From IMG/VR virus record IMGVR_UViG_3300043777_000073, positions 1 to 62,033 of that record: a stretch of DNA of 62,033 nt; one strand, given 5' to 3'. A program made the position numbers and the translations under genes. Below the pieces are notes generated by a model. The model was given only the letters and a program-made list of their open reading frames with translations, searched no databases and had not been told where the DNA came from. Positions 1 to 7,480 of this stretch are shown in pieces. This stretch comes from a virus. How positions within the stretch are numbered: position 1 is the first letter of the stretch; every line of letters begins with the position of its first letter.

Positions 1-126
1 GGCGCCGCTCGCGCCGTGGGCGCCGCTCGCGCCGTGGGCGCCGCTCGCGCCGTGGGCGCCGCTCGCGCCGTGGGCGCCGCTCGCGCCGTGGGCGCCGCTC
101 GCGCCGTGGGCGCCGCTCGCGCCGTG
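1..126. repeat. Seven perfect 18-bp tandem repeats
   Basis: The unit GGCGCCGCTCGCGCCGTG is repeated seven times without a mismatch and starts at the first base of the window, so more copies may lie outside. It is in frame with the methyltransferase on the minus strand, where each unit encodes His-Gly-Ala-Ser-Gly-Ala. It falls in the loop that, in this family, lies between the second conserved block and the C-terminal SAM-binding block. Confidence 0.95.
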
Positions 127-2055
127 GAGTTGGCCCGGTGCATCTCGATCGCGGCCAGTCAGTTCACTCCCGTCCACAAGGTCGAAACCATCAAGCCCGA
201 AGTCTCGTTCCCCGCGCGACGGCTTCGCGCAGAAGAAGAAGCGTGCAGCGCCTCCGACATCGCTGCGCGCAGTACCTGGCGAGTCGATGCCACCGAACAT
301 GCCGCCGCCATAATCTGCCCGATGCTCGCCGCCGCCGCTCATACCAGGACGGTCGCCAGATTGTTCGTTTAGGAGCTTGACAGGACAGCTTTCCACGCAA
401 GAGTAGACTTCGCCGACTTCGCCGCGCTTCGTCTGCGCGAGGCTGCCGCGCGTAAAGCCAATCGACTTGACCGGCTGATCGGGTGTGGCGCCTAGAATGG
501 GCCGCACACCGACAACCTCTCCAGTCTTGCGGCATCCGTCCGCATGGCTCAGTGCGATGTGAGCCGGCCAGCGGCCATTCGCCTGCGATTCGAGATACTC
601 CGGCAGCGAGCCAGCCGCGCGCTCGGTATGCAGACCAAAGTCGCCGATGCCGGCCCCGTGACTTGGGTGGCCCAGTCTTTGCGCCACCGCCGCCGCCGCC
701 GCCGCCGCCTTATCCTCTTCGCTGACGTAACCGATCCGGCACGCATCGATGTTGAGCGCGCCAGTTCCATGGCGCAAGACGTTCGCCGCTAGCGTCGGCT
801 CAGAGAGCGGCGCGCGCGCTAGCCACCAGTCCTCGCAGGCCGGCTTGAGCGCAGAGCCCCAGCCGTCCCAGGCCGCCGAGGCCGCCGAGGCCGCCGAGGT
901 AATGGCGTGCCCCGGTTCGCGCATGTCAAGTCCGTAAACATCCGTTTGCACACCGTTCGGACGTCTCGCGGCATATTGGCCTTGCCCGAGCACCGGCCGC
1001 TCATTCGCTTCCGCCAGTGCTTGATATTCACTTGCGAGCGTACCGACCGTGAATGAGATTAGGCTTGCCGCCATGAACTCCGTAGTAGTGGCACTCGTGG
1101 CAGAGGCATTGTCCGTTTCGTGTGTCATGCCTGAGTTCTGGATGTGTTCGGATCGGCTTGATGTGATGAGCTTCCAGTCTTCGAGTAGAGCCGCATATAG
1201 CGCATCGCTTGCCGCCGCCATCGATGACGGCTCGCTTCCAAGCCAGATCTTCAGGGCTGCGGCGCCCCTGAGTCTGTCCGGCGTGACGCCGCTTGGCAAG
1301 TCCAGAGCATCGTTGGGAGCAGTAGAAGTGTCCGTGCGGTCTGCCGCTGTGATTGTCGATGAGCCAACTTTTATATTTTTGACTGATTCTTCCGCATCCG
1401 TCGCATCTGCGCTCCACCATGTGGAAGGCTCGCTTGCATCCGGTGGAGCAGAACATTGCTCCGCTTCGCACGTGTGATGGGCTTCGGTTACCAACGGTCC
1501 CGCACTGGACGCATCGCACGGCAACTTTTCTGGATTGATTCGCTGCGCTGCACGCTCGCGAGCAGAACGGGCCGCGTCTAGCTGGTCCGCCGCAACGCCG
1601 GCACGCGCCGCGTATTCGCCAAACGCGCGGCAGAGCGCCGGTTGATCTACCTCGCGAACCCGCTGCTGCAACCGCACCCACTTGTCCCGCTCCTGTTTAT
1701 CTATATGCTTTGATATGTTAGCGCTTTTCGGAAACCCGCTCGCAAAAAAATGCGCCACTCGATCACGCACATCCCATCCCGCATTCTCGATGGCCATTGC
1801 GGTCCAGTGCGACGTCCTAGGCAGCGCCCACACGAGCGCGTGCGCGCCAGGCTTTGCGACGCGTCGCAACTCCACGAACACTTCGGCTAGCCACGCGATC
1901 CACTGATCGCGTCCGCCTTTATCCTTGTCCCATTCGGCATTCATGAAGGCGATGCCGCTCGGCGGATCGGTCACGATGGCGTCCACGCTCGCGGTGTCCA
2001 TCGTTCGCAGGACTTCGAGCGCGTCGCCGTGGTGGAGAGTCCAGCGAGCGGTCAT
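1..2055 (-). CDS. DNA adenine/cytosine-N4 methyltransferase, partial (runs off left edge)
   Basis: The reading frame starts at ATG 2055 and stays open to base 1 (685 codons), so the stop is outside the window. Residues 8-33 carry the N6/N4 methylase start with catalytic motif TDPPSG (D30-P-P-S). Further on are typical blocks of phage site-specific methylases: HFFASGFPKS, WDGWGSALKPACEDWW, LRHGTGALNIDACRIG and FFFCAKPSRGERDFGLDGF. The C-terminal FxGxG SAM-binding part would follow beyond the edge. The start overlaps the upstream stop as ATGA, so translation is coupled. It probably protects phage DNA against host restriction. Odd points are an out-of-frame HNH gene inside it (1028-1681), an Ala run near 697-716 and SAA repeats near 878-898. 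The roughly 220 codons overlapping the HNH gene show no methylase motif. Confidence 0.8.
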   Translation of the reverse strand, partial: MTARWTLHHGDALEVLRTMDTASVDAIVTDPPSGIAFMNAEWDKDKGGRDQWIAWLAEVFVELRRVAKPGAHALVWALPRTSHWTAMAIENAGWDVRDRVAHFFASGFPKSANISKHIDKQERDKWVRLQQRVREVDQPALCRAFGEYAARAGVAADQLDAARSARERAAQRINPEKLPCDASSAGPLVTEAHHTCEAEQCSAPPDASEPSTWWSADATDAEESVKNIKVGSSTITAADRTDTSTAPNDALDLPSGVTPDRLRGAAALKIWLGSEPSSMAAASDALYAALLEDWKLITSSRSEHIQNSGMTHETDNASATSATTTEFMAASLISFTVGTLASEYQALAEANERPVLGQGQYAARRPNGVQTDVYGLDMREPGHAITSAASAASAAWDGWGSALKPACEDWWLARAPLSEPTLAANVLRHGTGALNIDACRIGYVSEEDKAAAAAAAVAQRLGHPSHGAGIGDFGLHTERAAGSLPEYLESQANGRWPAHIALSHADGCRKTGEVVGVRPILGATPDQPVKSIGFTRGSLAQTKRGEVGEVYSCVESCPVKLLNEQSGDRPGMSGGGEHRADYGGGMFGGIDSPGTARSDVGGAARFFFCAKPSRGERDFGLDGFDLVDGSELTGRDRDAPGQLHGASGAHGASGAHGASGAHGASGAHGASGAHGASGAHGASGA
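1028..1681 (-). CDS. HNH endonuclease nested out of frame inside the methyltransferase gene
   Basis: The 217-residue product has four Cys-pair zinc knuckles between residues 27 and 125 (CRRC, CVQC, CDGC and FCS..C patterns). A classical HNH domain follows: C160-A-I-C163, AHHIKP (H172-H173), N189, then C194-H-E-C197. The start is GTG 1681, and an AGGAG sequence sits 8 nt upstream inside the methylase coding sequence, giving it its own ribosome site. It is in the -1 frame relative to the methylase, which has no stop anywhere across the overlap. The family is typical of free-standing homing endonucleases. The cysteine pattern makes this frame certainly protein-coding. Whether the methylase frame is also used here is open. 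Confidence 0.85.
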   Translation of the reverse strand: MGAVAAAGSRGRSTGALPRVWRIRGACRRCGGPARRGPFCSRACSAANQSRKVAVRCVQCGTVGNRSPSHVRSGAMFCSTGCKRAFHMVERRCDGCGRISQKYKSWLIDNHSGRPHGHFYCSQRCSGLAKRRHAGQTQGRRSPEDLAWKRAVIDGGGKRCAICGSTRRLEAHHIKPIRTHPELRHDTRNGQCLCHECHYYGVHGGKPNLIHGRYARK

Positions 2056-2369
2056 CCTTCGAAGTCCTCCGAGGGCTTGCCTGCGAGGAAGTGGTCCAGT
2101 GCGCGCTCGGCTTCGGTCGCCGCAGGCTCCGGGTGCGCTGCGGCCTCGCCGTCGAGCCCCATGCCGCCGCGCAGCAGGAGCAGCGCCCAGCCGCGACGGT
2201 GCTCGGCGCAGAGCGTCGACATGAGGGTGTCGAGGCGCTCGAGCGGGTCCAGCACCGGACGCATGGTCTGCTGGCAGAGCGCCACCATGCAAGCGGTCGC
2301 AATGGCCGGCTCGACCTCGCCTCGGCGCGCGAGCGCCGAGCAGTCGCAGATGACGCAGCGGCAGGTCAC
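2052..2369 (-). CDS. Hypothetical Cys-containing protein
   Basis: 105 residues from GTG 2369, which overlaps the upstream stop as GTGA. Its own stop overlaps the methylase ATG. The N-terminus has MTCRCVICDC, a possible metal-binding cluster, then a helical stretch with Leu/Met repeats (TLMSTLCAEHRRGWALLLL) and an acidic end. I recognise no family. Its tight coupling puts it in the methylase operon. Confidence 0.6.
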   Translation of the reverse strand: MTCRCVICDCSALARRGEVEPAIATACMVALCQQTMRPVLDPLERLDTLMSTLCAEHRRGWALLLLRGGMGLDGEAAAHPEPAATEAERALDHFLAGKPSEDFEG

Positions 2370-2560
2370 GGCGACACCTGGAGCGGGGGCGGCCCGAAAC
2401 GCTTGGGCAAGCGCACCACGCGAAGAGCCATCGTTGACCGGCAAACGCAGTTGCGAAGCTCGAGCCAGTTGAACGGGCCGTCTTGGTGCCAGCCGACGAA
2501 GCGAAGCGCGCGGTACTCGGCGACGGTGTACCGGCGGGAGCAGGAGCAGGGAACGCTCAC
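2366..2560 (-). CDS. Hypothetical 64-residue protein
   Basis: Starts at GTG 2560 (GTGA overlap with the gene before). It has an N-terminal SVPCSCSRRYTVAEY segment with two close cysteines and a basic C-terminus. No known family is recognised. Support is the four-base overlap at both ends and an uninterrupted frame. Confidence 0.55.
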   Translation of the reverse strand: MSVPCSCSRRYTVAEYRALRFVGWHQDGPFNWLELRNCVCRSTMALRVVRLPKRFGPPPLQVSP

Positions 2561-3024
2561 GACGTGTGCTCCTTCACGAATCGACGGATGTGCTCGGCGA
2601 CCTCGTGCGCGGAGGCTTTCGCGAGCGGCCGGCCGGTATCCGCACAGGCCGTGCATTCTGACCCGTCCTCGTTGTAGTGGTCGCCGCGGCAGTCCGGGTC
2701 GTCTTGATCGCACGGCGTGAACAGGTACTCGGTTGCACCCTCCGAGAGGTCAAAGAGAAGCTCGGACGCGCGCACGTATGCGGCGTGGTACCTGAGGTCG
2801 GAGCCGATAGGGGCGGGCACGAAGGCGTTACTGATCGAGCGAATCTCGACGCCGCACTCCTTGCCCCAGAGCGCGGTCGCGTGCCCGAGCGCGCAGGCCG
2901 GCGCGCCGCATTCGGCGAGCGGTCTGCCGTCCCAGCTTGCGGCCACCCACGAGCGGAAGTTGAACCGCTTGGGCGGCAGCGTGTCCAGATGGTCGGCGAG
3001 GGCCAACAGGCGGGCGGCGTTCAT
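2557..3024 (-). CDS. Hypothetical 155-residue protein
   Basis: Starts at ATG 3024 in an ATGA overlap. Residues 5-45 form a helix followed by the motif KRFNFRSW and a CGAPACALGHAT segment, an arrangement that recurs in small phage proteins of unknown role. A DPDCRGDHYNEDGSECTACA cluster near residue 115 has four Cys/His that could bind zinc. The C-terminus is a charged helix (AHEVAEHIRRFVKEH). Function unknown. Confidence 0.7.
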   Translation of the reverse strand: MNAARLLALADHLDTLPPKRFNFRSWVAASWDGRPLAECGAPACALGHATALWGKECGVEIRSISNAFVPAPIGSDLRYHAAYVRASELLFDLSEGATEYLFTPCDQDDPDCRGDHYNEDGSECTACADTGRPLAKASAHEVAEHIRRFVKEHTS

Positions 3025-3236
3025 GGCGACACCGCTCCCGTCTGCACGAGCCCAGCGACCTCGCGTCCGGCGTCCGTCAACCCGAGCCGCGCCCAGCCGT
3101 GGCCGATGGGCTCGTGATACATGAGACCAAGCCGGATGAGAATCGTCGGCGTCTCGCCCAGGTGCTCGTCCGCGGGCCGCTCGATGGGCCACGGGCAGCG
3201 AAGGTAGGAGATCGCGCGAGGCGTCAGGCGAATCAT
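3021..3236 (-). CDS. Small winged-helix-like protein
   Basis: 71 residues from ATG 3236, overlapping the preceding stop as ATGA. The end, RLGLTDAGREVAGLV, looks like the last helix and wing of a winged-helix DNA-binding fold, and ILIRLGLMYHEPIG could precede it as the wing. A DNA-binding role is inference. A longer open frame upstream is not used, because the overlap start fits the operon pattern. Confidence 0.6.
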   Translation of the reverse strand: MIRLTPRAISYLRCPWPIERPADEHLGETPTILIRLGLMYHEPIGHGWARLGLTDAGREVAGLVQTGAVSP

Positions 3237-3532
3237 GACTGCACCCAGAACGGTACGGGCGGCAACGCCTCGAAGTGCCAGCGGTACCAGCAGACTTCCG
3301 AGGCGCCCTGCTCGTCGATGGCCACGCATCCGTCGCAGATGGGGCCAGGCGAGTGGACGGCAGGCCGGTCAACGCGCGCGGCTTCGGCGACGGTGAGCTG
3401 CATGTCGCAGTAGCCGCAGCGCACGGCGCCGTCGCCGCCGCACTTGTAGCAGACGGCCGCGCTCCCGTGGTCGTCGTAGATGAAGCACTCAGCGTCGCAT
3501 TCGGGGCATCGGGCAATATCGGTCGGGTGCAT
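3233..3532 (-). CDS. Zinc-ribbon protein
   Basis: 99 residues from ATG 3532, with a GGAGG ribosome site about 9 nt upstream (TGTAGGAGGGCCACGACC). Cys pairs CPEC, CYKCG, CGYC and a later CDGC point to one or two zinc ribbons. It is the first gene of the 3532-2055 run of 4-nt-overlapping genes, separated by 23 nt from the gene before. Partner unknown. Confidence 0.75.
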   Translation of the reverse strand: MHPTDIARCPECDAECFIYDDHGSAAVCYKCGGDGAVRCGYCDMQLTVAEAARVDRPAVHSPGPICDGCVAIDEQGASEVCWYRWHFEALPPVPFWVQS

Positions 3533-3555
3533 GGTCGTGGCCCTCCTACAGGCTT

Positions 3556-3735
3556 CTAGGCGAGAATGTGTTTGCCGTGCTGGCGAGCCAGCGAGCGGGC
3601 GAGTTGTCCTTCGAGGTCGGCCGACGTGTCCGGGCGCGCAGCGCGGGCGAGGTCGCAGGCTTCGAGCCAGGTTGGGGCCATGCCGAGTTTGAGGAATCGG
3701 CGGGCCATGCGGCGCTGAATCGCGGTGAGGGTCAC
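3556..3735 (-). CDS. Hypothetical 59-residue basic protein
   Basis: From GTG 3735 (GTGA overlap) to TAG 3556. The product begins MTLTAIQRRMARRFLK and is largely helical and basic, with no cysteines or recognisable fold beyond that. Support is the overlap start and a frame free of stops between two clear genes. Confidence 0.55.
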   Translation of the reverse strand: MTLTAIQRRMARRFLKLGMAPTWLEACDLARAARPDTSADLEGQLARSLARQHGKHILA

Positions 3736-3890
3736 GACAACCTCGCAGCCGGCCGAACCGTGGCCGTCATGGTCGAGTACATGATCCAGCGGGCCGCGGT
3801 GTCGATGGTCTGCGAGACCTCGAAGGCGCGGAACTGGGCGACGGACACGGGCGCGACGGGAGCGGCGGGCGGAAGGATTGTTGCGTTCAC
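3732..3890 (-). CDS. Hypothetical 52-residue protein
   Basis: From GTG 3890, overlapping the upstream stop as GTGA. The N-terminus is Pro/Ala/Val-rich (ATILPPAAPVAPVSVAQF). No domain recognised. It is placed here because each neighbour is joined by the same four-base overlap. Confidence 0.45.
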   Translation of the reverse strand: MNATILPPAAPVAPVSVAQFRAFEVSQTIDTAARWIMYSTMTATVRPAARLS

Positions 3891-4087
3891 GACTGCGCCG
3901 TCTTCCAGCCCGAGATGGGGCACCAGTACATGAGGGCGCGGCCCTCGTAGCAGATGACCGCGGAGAAGCCGCGGCGCCGCACCGCGTCCTTCGCGGCCGC
4001 TAGGCTGGTGCAGTCTTCGTCCGCCGAGCAGACGTAGAGTGACTTGACCGTCCAGAGAGCCGAGCTGTTTTGCGTTGCGTTGTTCAT
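3887..4087 (-). CDS. Hypothetical 66-residue protein with leaderless start
   Basis: The product starts MNNATQNSSALWTVKSLYVC and continues with a compact alpha/beta-looking stretch (AAAKDAVRRRGFSAVICYEG). ATG 4087 is preceded by ACTCCC and then a -10-like hexamer, with no ribosome site, so transcription should begin at or next to the A of the ATG. It is the first gene of the left operon that leads to the methyltransferase. An ATG at 4102 is an alternative start. Confidence 0.65.
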   Translation of the reverse strand: MNNATQNSSALWTVKSLYVCSADEDCTSLAAAKDAVRRRGFSAVICYEGRALMYWCPISGWKTAQS

Positions 4088-4093
4088 GGGAGT

Positions 4094-4122
4094 AGTATGC
4101 ATCCTAGCATTGCATGGCGCAA
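4094..4122 (-). promoter_or_regulatory. Sigma70-like promoter for a leaderless mRNA
   Basis: On the minus strand: TTGCGC, 17 nt, CATACT, then ACTCCC and ATG. Both hexamers match the sigma70 consensus only in part. The 17-nt spacer and the 6-nt gap to the ATG are identical to the promoters at 6603-6631 and 19674-19702, which supports the call. Confidence 0.5.
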
Positions 4123-4148
4123 GACAATAAACGCATGCCCATGTCGAT

Positions 4149-4367
4149 TTATCTTTCGGCCACTTTGACGTGTGGGACCTTGTAGCCGAGTCGTTCCGCG
4201 TAGGTCGAAAGCGCCTGGTAGTGCCAGCGGGATATCTCGACCTTGCCCTCAGACCAGCGCCACACAGTCGAGGCGGACACCCCGAGCGCTTTGCCGAGTT
4301 CCGTGACCCCACCCGCGGCCTTTGCGAGCTTTAGCCATGCCCCGGACAGCTTCGTCGTGCGATTCAT
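4149..4367 (-). CDS. Helix-turn-helix DNA-binding protein (YdaS/Cro-like)
   Basis: 72 residues from ATG 4367 (ATGA overlap). Residues 22-48 form an HTH: GGVTELGKALGVSASTVWRW, with the Cro/YdaS pattern TELGKALGVS..TV.RW. It closes the operon that begins at 6596, just before the next leaderless promoter. It could be a repressor or a Cro-like switch protein, and is the only clear phage-repressor candidate in the window. Confidence 0.75.
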   Translation of the reverse strand: MNRTTKLSGAWLKLAKAAGGVTELGKALGVSASTVWRWSEGKVEISRWHYQALSTYAERLGYKVPHVKVAER

Positions 4368-5476
4368 CGGATGGGCTCCTGGGTCATTTCGCCGTAGGCT
4401 TTGGGGAAGTCTCGCACGCACAAGTCCGCGGGCCACTCGGCCATGTTGCCGCCGTGGCCGTCGCGGAGCGGCATGATGACACCGCGCTCGCGGTCGCCTT
4501 GCGTCGGCCGGAAATCCTCGCCGCCAGCGCCAAGGGCGCAAGCGTAATCCTCGAATACGTCGTCGTCGCGCGCGTCATCGGTAAACACCGGCTGTCGGCC
4601 AAGTTGCTTGACGAATACACGCGCCGTTGCGGCGGCGGGATCCCGAGCCGCATCGAGCAGCTTGCGCGCCCAGGATACGTGGAATGGTCTCGCGTCGTGT
4701 CCACTCTCTCCGCCTACGATGACCCAGTCGAGCCCGCGCTCCCATGTGCCGCCAGCGCGCGCGATGTCTGGGCGGGGGTGCTGGAGTCGGTGTCCGTCCG
4801 TCGTGCGGAGCGTCCACTTGAGAAACGGCAAGAAGTCGACCGGGCCGAGCGCTGGCTCATAGCTCACGAATCGAACGGCGGCTGGCGAGGCCAGCAGAGC
4901 AGGTATCCGCTCGTCGGCATACTTTTGACTCTCGACGCTGACGCCGAGCCAAACGTTCGGGAGCGGCCACGGCATCTCGAAGCGCACCTTGTCGTGCCAG
5001 GCGTCGCCGTCTTGCATCATCTGACCGGCGAGCACAGCTAGCCGCTCGTGCATCTCCGTGCGGTTCGTGGCCATGTAGCGAGCGAGCCTGTCGGCGCGCT
5101 TGGTGAGAATCTGGAACGTGTGGCCGTAGTTCCGGTCGTGCATCGCGCACACGGCCATGACGGCGAACACGCGATCGATATCATGGTCCGCGAGGCCCTC
5201 GTGGAATAGGTCGCTCATGCTATTGACGAAGATGCGCCGACCGCGACGCCAGCGGATAGGGTCTAGCAGATGCGCCGGCACGAGCGCGACCTTGCGCGTC
5301 CAGCGCGGCCCGTGTTCCGTTCGCTCCGCGAAGCCATAGTATGGCAGGCCCGGCTTGGAGAATCGCGCGGCCTGCGACTCGGCGTAGCACGACTCGCAAC
5401 CCGGCGAGACGCGCGAGCAACCGCGAATCGGATTCCAGCTCGCGTCGGTCCACTGGATCTCGGACTTGGCGCCCAT
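4364..5476 (-). CDS. DUF5131 family protein (phage Gp37/Gp68-like)
   Basis: 370 residues. The N-terminus reads SEIQWTDASWNPIRGC followed by SRVSPGCESCYAE, the signature of the DUF5131/Gp37-Gp68 family, with three cysteines (C20, C27, C30) spaced like a radical-SAM iron-sulfur site. The blocks FVNSMSDLFHE, FQILTKRADRL, PNVWLGVSVESQKYADERI, FVSYEPALGPVD and WVIVGGESGHDARPF follow in the family order. Length fits an extended member. The molecular role is unknown; the cysteine layout suggests an Fe-S/SAM enzyme. Its start follows the previous TAG without a gap. Confidence 0.9.
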   Translation of the reverse strand: MGAKSEIQWTDASWNPIRGCSRVSPGCESCYAESQAARFSKPGLPYYGFAERTEHGPRWTRKVALVPAHLLDPIRWRRGRRIFVNSMSDLFHEGLADHDIDRVFAVMAVCAMHDRNYGHTFQILTKRADRLARYMATNRTEMHERLAVLAGQMMQDGDAWHDKVRFEMPWPLPNVWLGVSVESQKYADERIPALLASPAAVRFVSYEPALGPVDFLPFLKWTLRTTDGHRLQHPRPDIARAGGTWERGLDWVIVGGESGHDARPFHVSWARKLLDAARDPAAATARVFVKQLGRQPVFTDDARDDDVFEDYACALGAGGEDFRPTQGDRERGVIMPLRDGHGGNMAEWPADLCVRDFPKAYGEMTQEPIR

Positions 5477-5857
5477 CTAGGACACCGCTTCCCAGCGAAC
5501 ATCCGCCAGACGCACGACGTACGGAGCACCGTTGCCAGCCGCCGAGTAGTCGGGGAAGCACGCGACGCAGCCGGGCTCGGGCGCATAGAGCCCGTGCGTG
5601 CGACCGTTCGCTAGAAGCCGCGAGGCGACATCGAGCTGCGCGATGGTCGAGAGAAAGCCGCCAGCGCCGCTCACGGGGCCTGTCACGCTGCCTGAGCCGT
5701 CTAGGAATGTGAAGCGGACCCGTAACGCGCCCTCGCGATGACGCGGACAGGCACCTCCGCCCGTGCGCCATAGGCACCGCGCGTGCGGGCAGAAGTCCTC
5801 CGGGTGCGACTCCTTCGAGCGAGCCACGGAAGCGGCCACAGAACGGCGCGACGTCAT
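5477..5857 (-). CDS. Hypothetical 126-residue protein
   Basis: ATG 5857 overlaps the upstream stop as ATGA, and the stop directly abuts the DUF5131 gene. It has an N-terminal CPHARCLWRTGGGACPRH segment with four Cys/His and a second Cys pair (CVACFPDYS) near the end, so it could bind a metal. No family recognised. Confidence 0.65.
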   Translation of the reverse strand: MTSRRSVAASVARSKESHPEDFCPHARCLWRTGGGACPRHREGALRVRFTFLDGSGSVTGPVSGAGGFLSTIAQLDVASRLLANGRTHGLYAPEPGCVACFPDYSAAGNGAPYVVRLADVRWEAVS

Positions 5858-6111
5858 CGGCCGGCTCCGCTCTCCTCTTCGGACTCGAAGTCGTCATCAT
5901 CCAGCGCGGGCCGATCGGGAATCTTGCCCGCGAGCATCCAGCCGCGCTCCTCTTGCCACTTCCACGGCTTCTCGAGGAAGTCGGCCGTGTTCTCGACGGT
6001 CGCGCTCTCGTCCTCGCCCTCAAGCATGCCGGTCTCGCATAGGAAGCGATACAGGCGCGCGAGTTCGGTGTGGTCGGCCCACCATGCGGTCATCTGGTCT
6101 GTCGTCGCCAT
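5854..6111 (-). CDS. Acidic hypothetical 85-residue protein
   Basis: Start ATG 6111 has a GAGGGA ribosome site directly before it, and its first A is shared with the upstream TGA. The product, beginning MATTDQMTAWWADHTEL, is helical and strongly acidic at the end (DDDDFESEEESGAGR). It could mimic DNA or be an adaptor, but there is no direct evidence for either. Confidence 0.65.
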   Translation of the reverse strand: MATTDQMTAWWADHTELARLYRFLCETGMLEGEDESATVENTADFLEKPWKWQEERGWMLAGKIPDRPALDDDDFESEEESGAGR

Positions 6112-6596
6112 CAGTCCCTCCACTCGGTGTTATTCTTGAAGATGTACTCCGGGTCGTAGTCGTGATTGAGGCGATCGAAGTCGTAGAGCGACAAGCGATG
6201 CTTGTGGCCCTCGTGGTCGTCTTCGGCGATGGTGACGGTCTCGGCTCCGATGGCCACGATGGGGCCCGTGAAGATGAGGTTGTAGGTGTGGTAGACGGCG
6301 CGGTCGCCGAGTTTGAACGACTGCGCGAAGAGGCGCGAGCGCTTCGTGATCTTGCCGTCCGCGTAGTCGTGGCTCGTCTCGATGCCGTGGAGCAGGACGC
6401 TCTCGCCGGGAACAATAACGGCGTGGTGGCCTTCCGAGACGCGGCCCTCGTGCTTGTGGCCGAAGCGGACCCAGTCGCGGGACTTGATGACGTCGACCGT
6501 GATGGGTGCGGAAGCCTTGCGAGCGCGCTTGGCGCGTGCCGGCTGGGCGGTATCGTTGGCGGGCATCGTCTCGGCGGTGTTGGCTGCGCTGTTCAT
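6111..6596 (-). CDS. Hypothetical 161-residue protein, first gene of leftward operon
   Basis: ATG 6596 lies 6 nt from a good -10 element and has no ribosome site, so the mRNA should be leaderless. The N-terminal 30 residues are Ala/Lys/Arg-rich and probably disordered. Residues 35-160 look beta-rich (WVRFGHKHEGRVSEG, GPIVAIGAETVTIAEDD). Such KOW-like small barrels occur in phage proteins of unknown role. Confidence 0.75.
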   Translation of the reverse strand: MNSAANTAETMPANDTAQPARAKRARKASAPITVDVIKSRDWVRFGHKHEGRVSEGHHAVIVPGESVLLHGIETSHDYADGKITKRSRLFAQSFKLGDRAVYHTYNLIFTGPIVAIGAETVTIAEDDHEGHKHRLSLYDFDRLNHDYDPEYIFKNNTEWRD

Positions 6597-6602
6597 GAAG
6601 AT

Positions 6603-6631
6603 ACTATACGGTCAGGCGTTGCGGCATGCAA
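6603..6631 (-). promoter_or_regulatory. Strong sigma70-like promoter, leaderless transcript
   Basis: Minus strand: TTGCAT, 17 nt, TATAGT, then ATCTTC and ATG 6596. This is the best -35/-10 pair in the early region. The start site, about 7 nt after the -10, falls on the initiation codon itself. Confidence 0.75.
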
Positions 6632-6678
6632 TGCTAAAAGCACACCGCTCGGTCGATTTCTGGCCGCCGCTTTTCCCC

Positions 6679-6707
6679 TTGACATCCGGCCAGGCCAGGC
6701 GTCACCC
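6679..6707 (+). promoter_or_regulatory. Possible rightward early promoter
   Basis: A perfect TTGACA at 6679-6684 lies between the divergent operons. The expected -10 position (about 6702-6708) is poor (TCACCC/CACCCT), so the promoter may need an activator. The next gene has a normal ribosome site. Confidence 0.25.
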
Positions 6708-6734
6708 TGACGACGCACGCTGGAGGGCGAGGCC

Positions 6735-6968
6735 ATGACCGACATCCCGCAGACCGAACCCGTCGACACCCTCGGCGACGCCCTCCCTCGTGAGATGTCG
6801 CGCGTGCGCGACCACGTGCTACCAGCGTACGTGGACATCGGCGAGGCCGGGCGGTTCGCGGCGACAATGATTCGCAACACGCTCGACGTCGCAACGAAGG
6901 CGCTGGCGGAGGGCGACGTCGTCATGATGCTGCGGGCTTACCAAGAGCTGAAAGGATTCGCCGAATGA
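6735..6968 (+). CDS. Hypothetical 77-residue protein, first rightward early gene
   Basis: ATG 6735 has a GGAGG site 9-13 nt upstream. The protein is mostly helical (SRVRDHVLPAYVDIGEAGRF, ALAEGDVVMMLRAYQELKGF). No family recognised. It overlaps the next start as ATGA, beginning a chain of coupled small genes that runs to about 10.4 kb. Confidence 0.65.
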   Translation: MTDIPQTEPVDTLGDALPREMSRVRDHVLPAYVDIGEAGRFAATMIRNTLDVATKALAEGDVVMMLRAYQELKGFAE

Positions 6969-7480
6969 CCTCCCCTCTCAACGGCGCATCCCTCTCGCCC
7001 ATCGGCGACTGGGTCATCGCGATCACGAACGGCAAGGACTTCATCGGCAAGCCGGTCTACGCCGGCCGTCCCATCCGCGCAGTGGGCGGCAGGGTCGTCG
7101 GGCAAGCAGCCGACCCGGTTCGCATCGAGCGCCTCTCGCCCGTCTTCGAGCTACAGATCAAGCTCGAGGTCATGCAGGTCATGGACGCGCGCACGCGCCA
7201 GCCAGCGCGCGACGCGCAGGGCAATCCGATCATCCAGCAGCGGACAAACTACGGAGGCGTCCCGGTCTGCCTGCTCGCTTCCGTGCGAGAGGTCGAACTG
7301 CCGGATGGCGCCATCATCATCGAGGTAGCGTCGCTGTCTCCCGAGGACAGAAAGCGGATGGCCGCGTGCGTCGCGATGGCGGAGCAGATGGCGCAGAACA
7401 TGCGCGCGGCCGACAGCAACCTCACGCTCGTGCCCGCGCTCCCGCAAGGCCTGCCGAAGCCGCCGGGGCAGCAGCCGTGA
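6965..7480 (+). CDS. Hypothetical 171-residue protein
   Basis: Starts in an ATGA overlap. Residues 15-110 look beta-rich (GDWVIAITNGKDFIGKPVYA), followed by a helix (EDRKRMAACVAMAEQMAQNM) and a Pro-rich tail. No motif gives a function. Confidence 0.65.
   Translation: MTSPLNGASLSPIGDWVIAITNGKDFIGKPVYAGRPIRAVGGRVVGQAADPVRIERLSPVFELQIKLEVMQVMDARTRQPARDAQGNPIIQQRTNYGGVPVCLLASVREVELPDGAIIIEVASLSPEDRKRMAACVAMAEQMAQNMRAADSNLTLVPALPQGLPKPPGQQP

Noticed and set aside
16-372. Plus-strand ORF with GAARAV repeats
   Set aside because: It is the translation of the 18-bp repeat on the wrong strand. The minus-strand methylase explains the sequence.
1738-1760. T TTT TTT slippery heptamer in the methylase upstream of the HNH gene (possible methylase-HNH fusion)
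   Set aside because: The -1 frame meets a TAA shortly after, before the HNH domain, so no fusion would result. The HNH gene has its own ribosome site.
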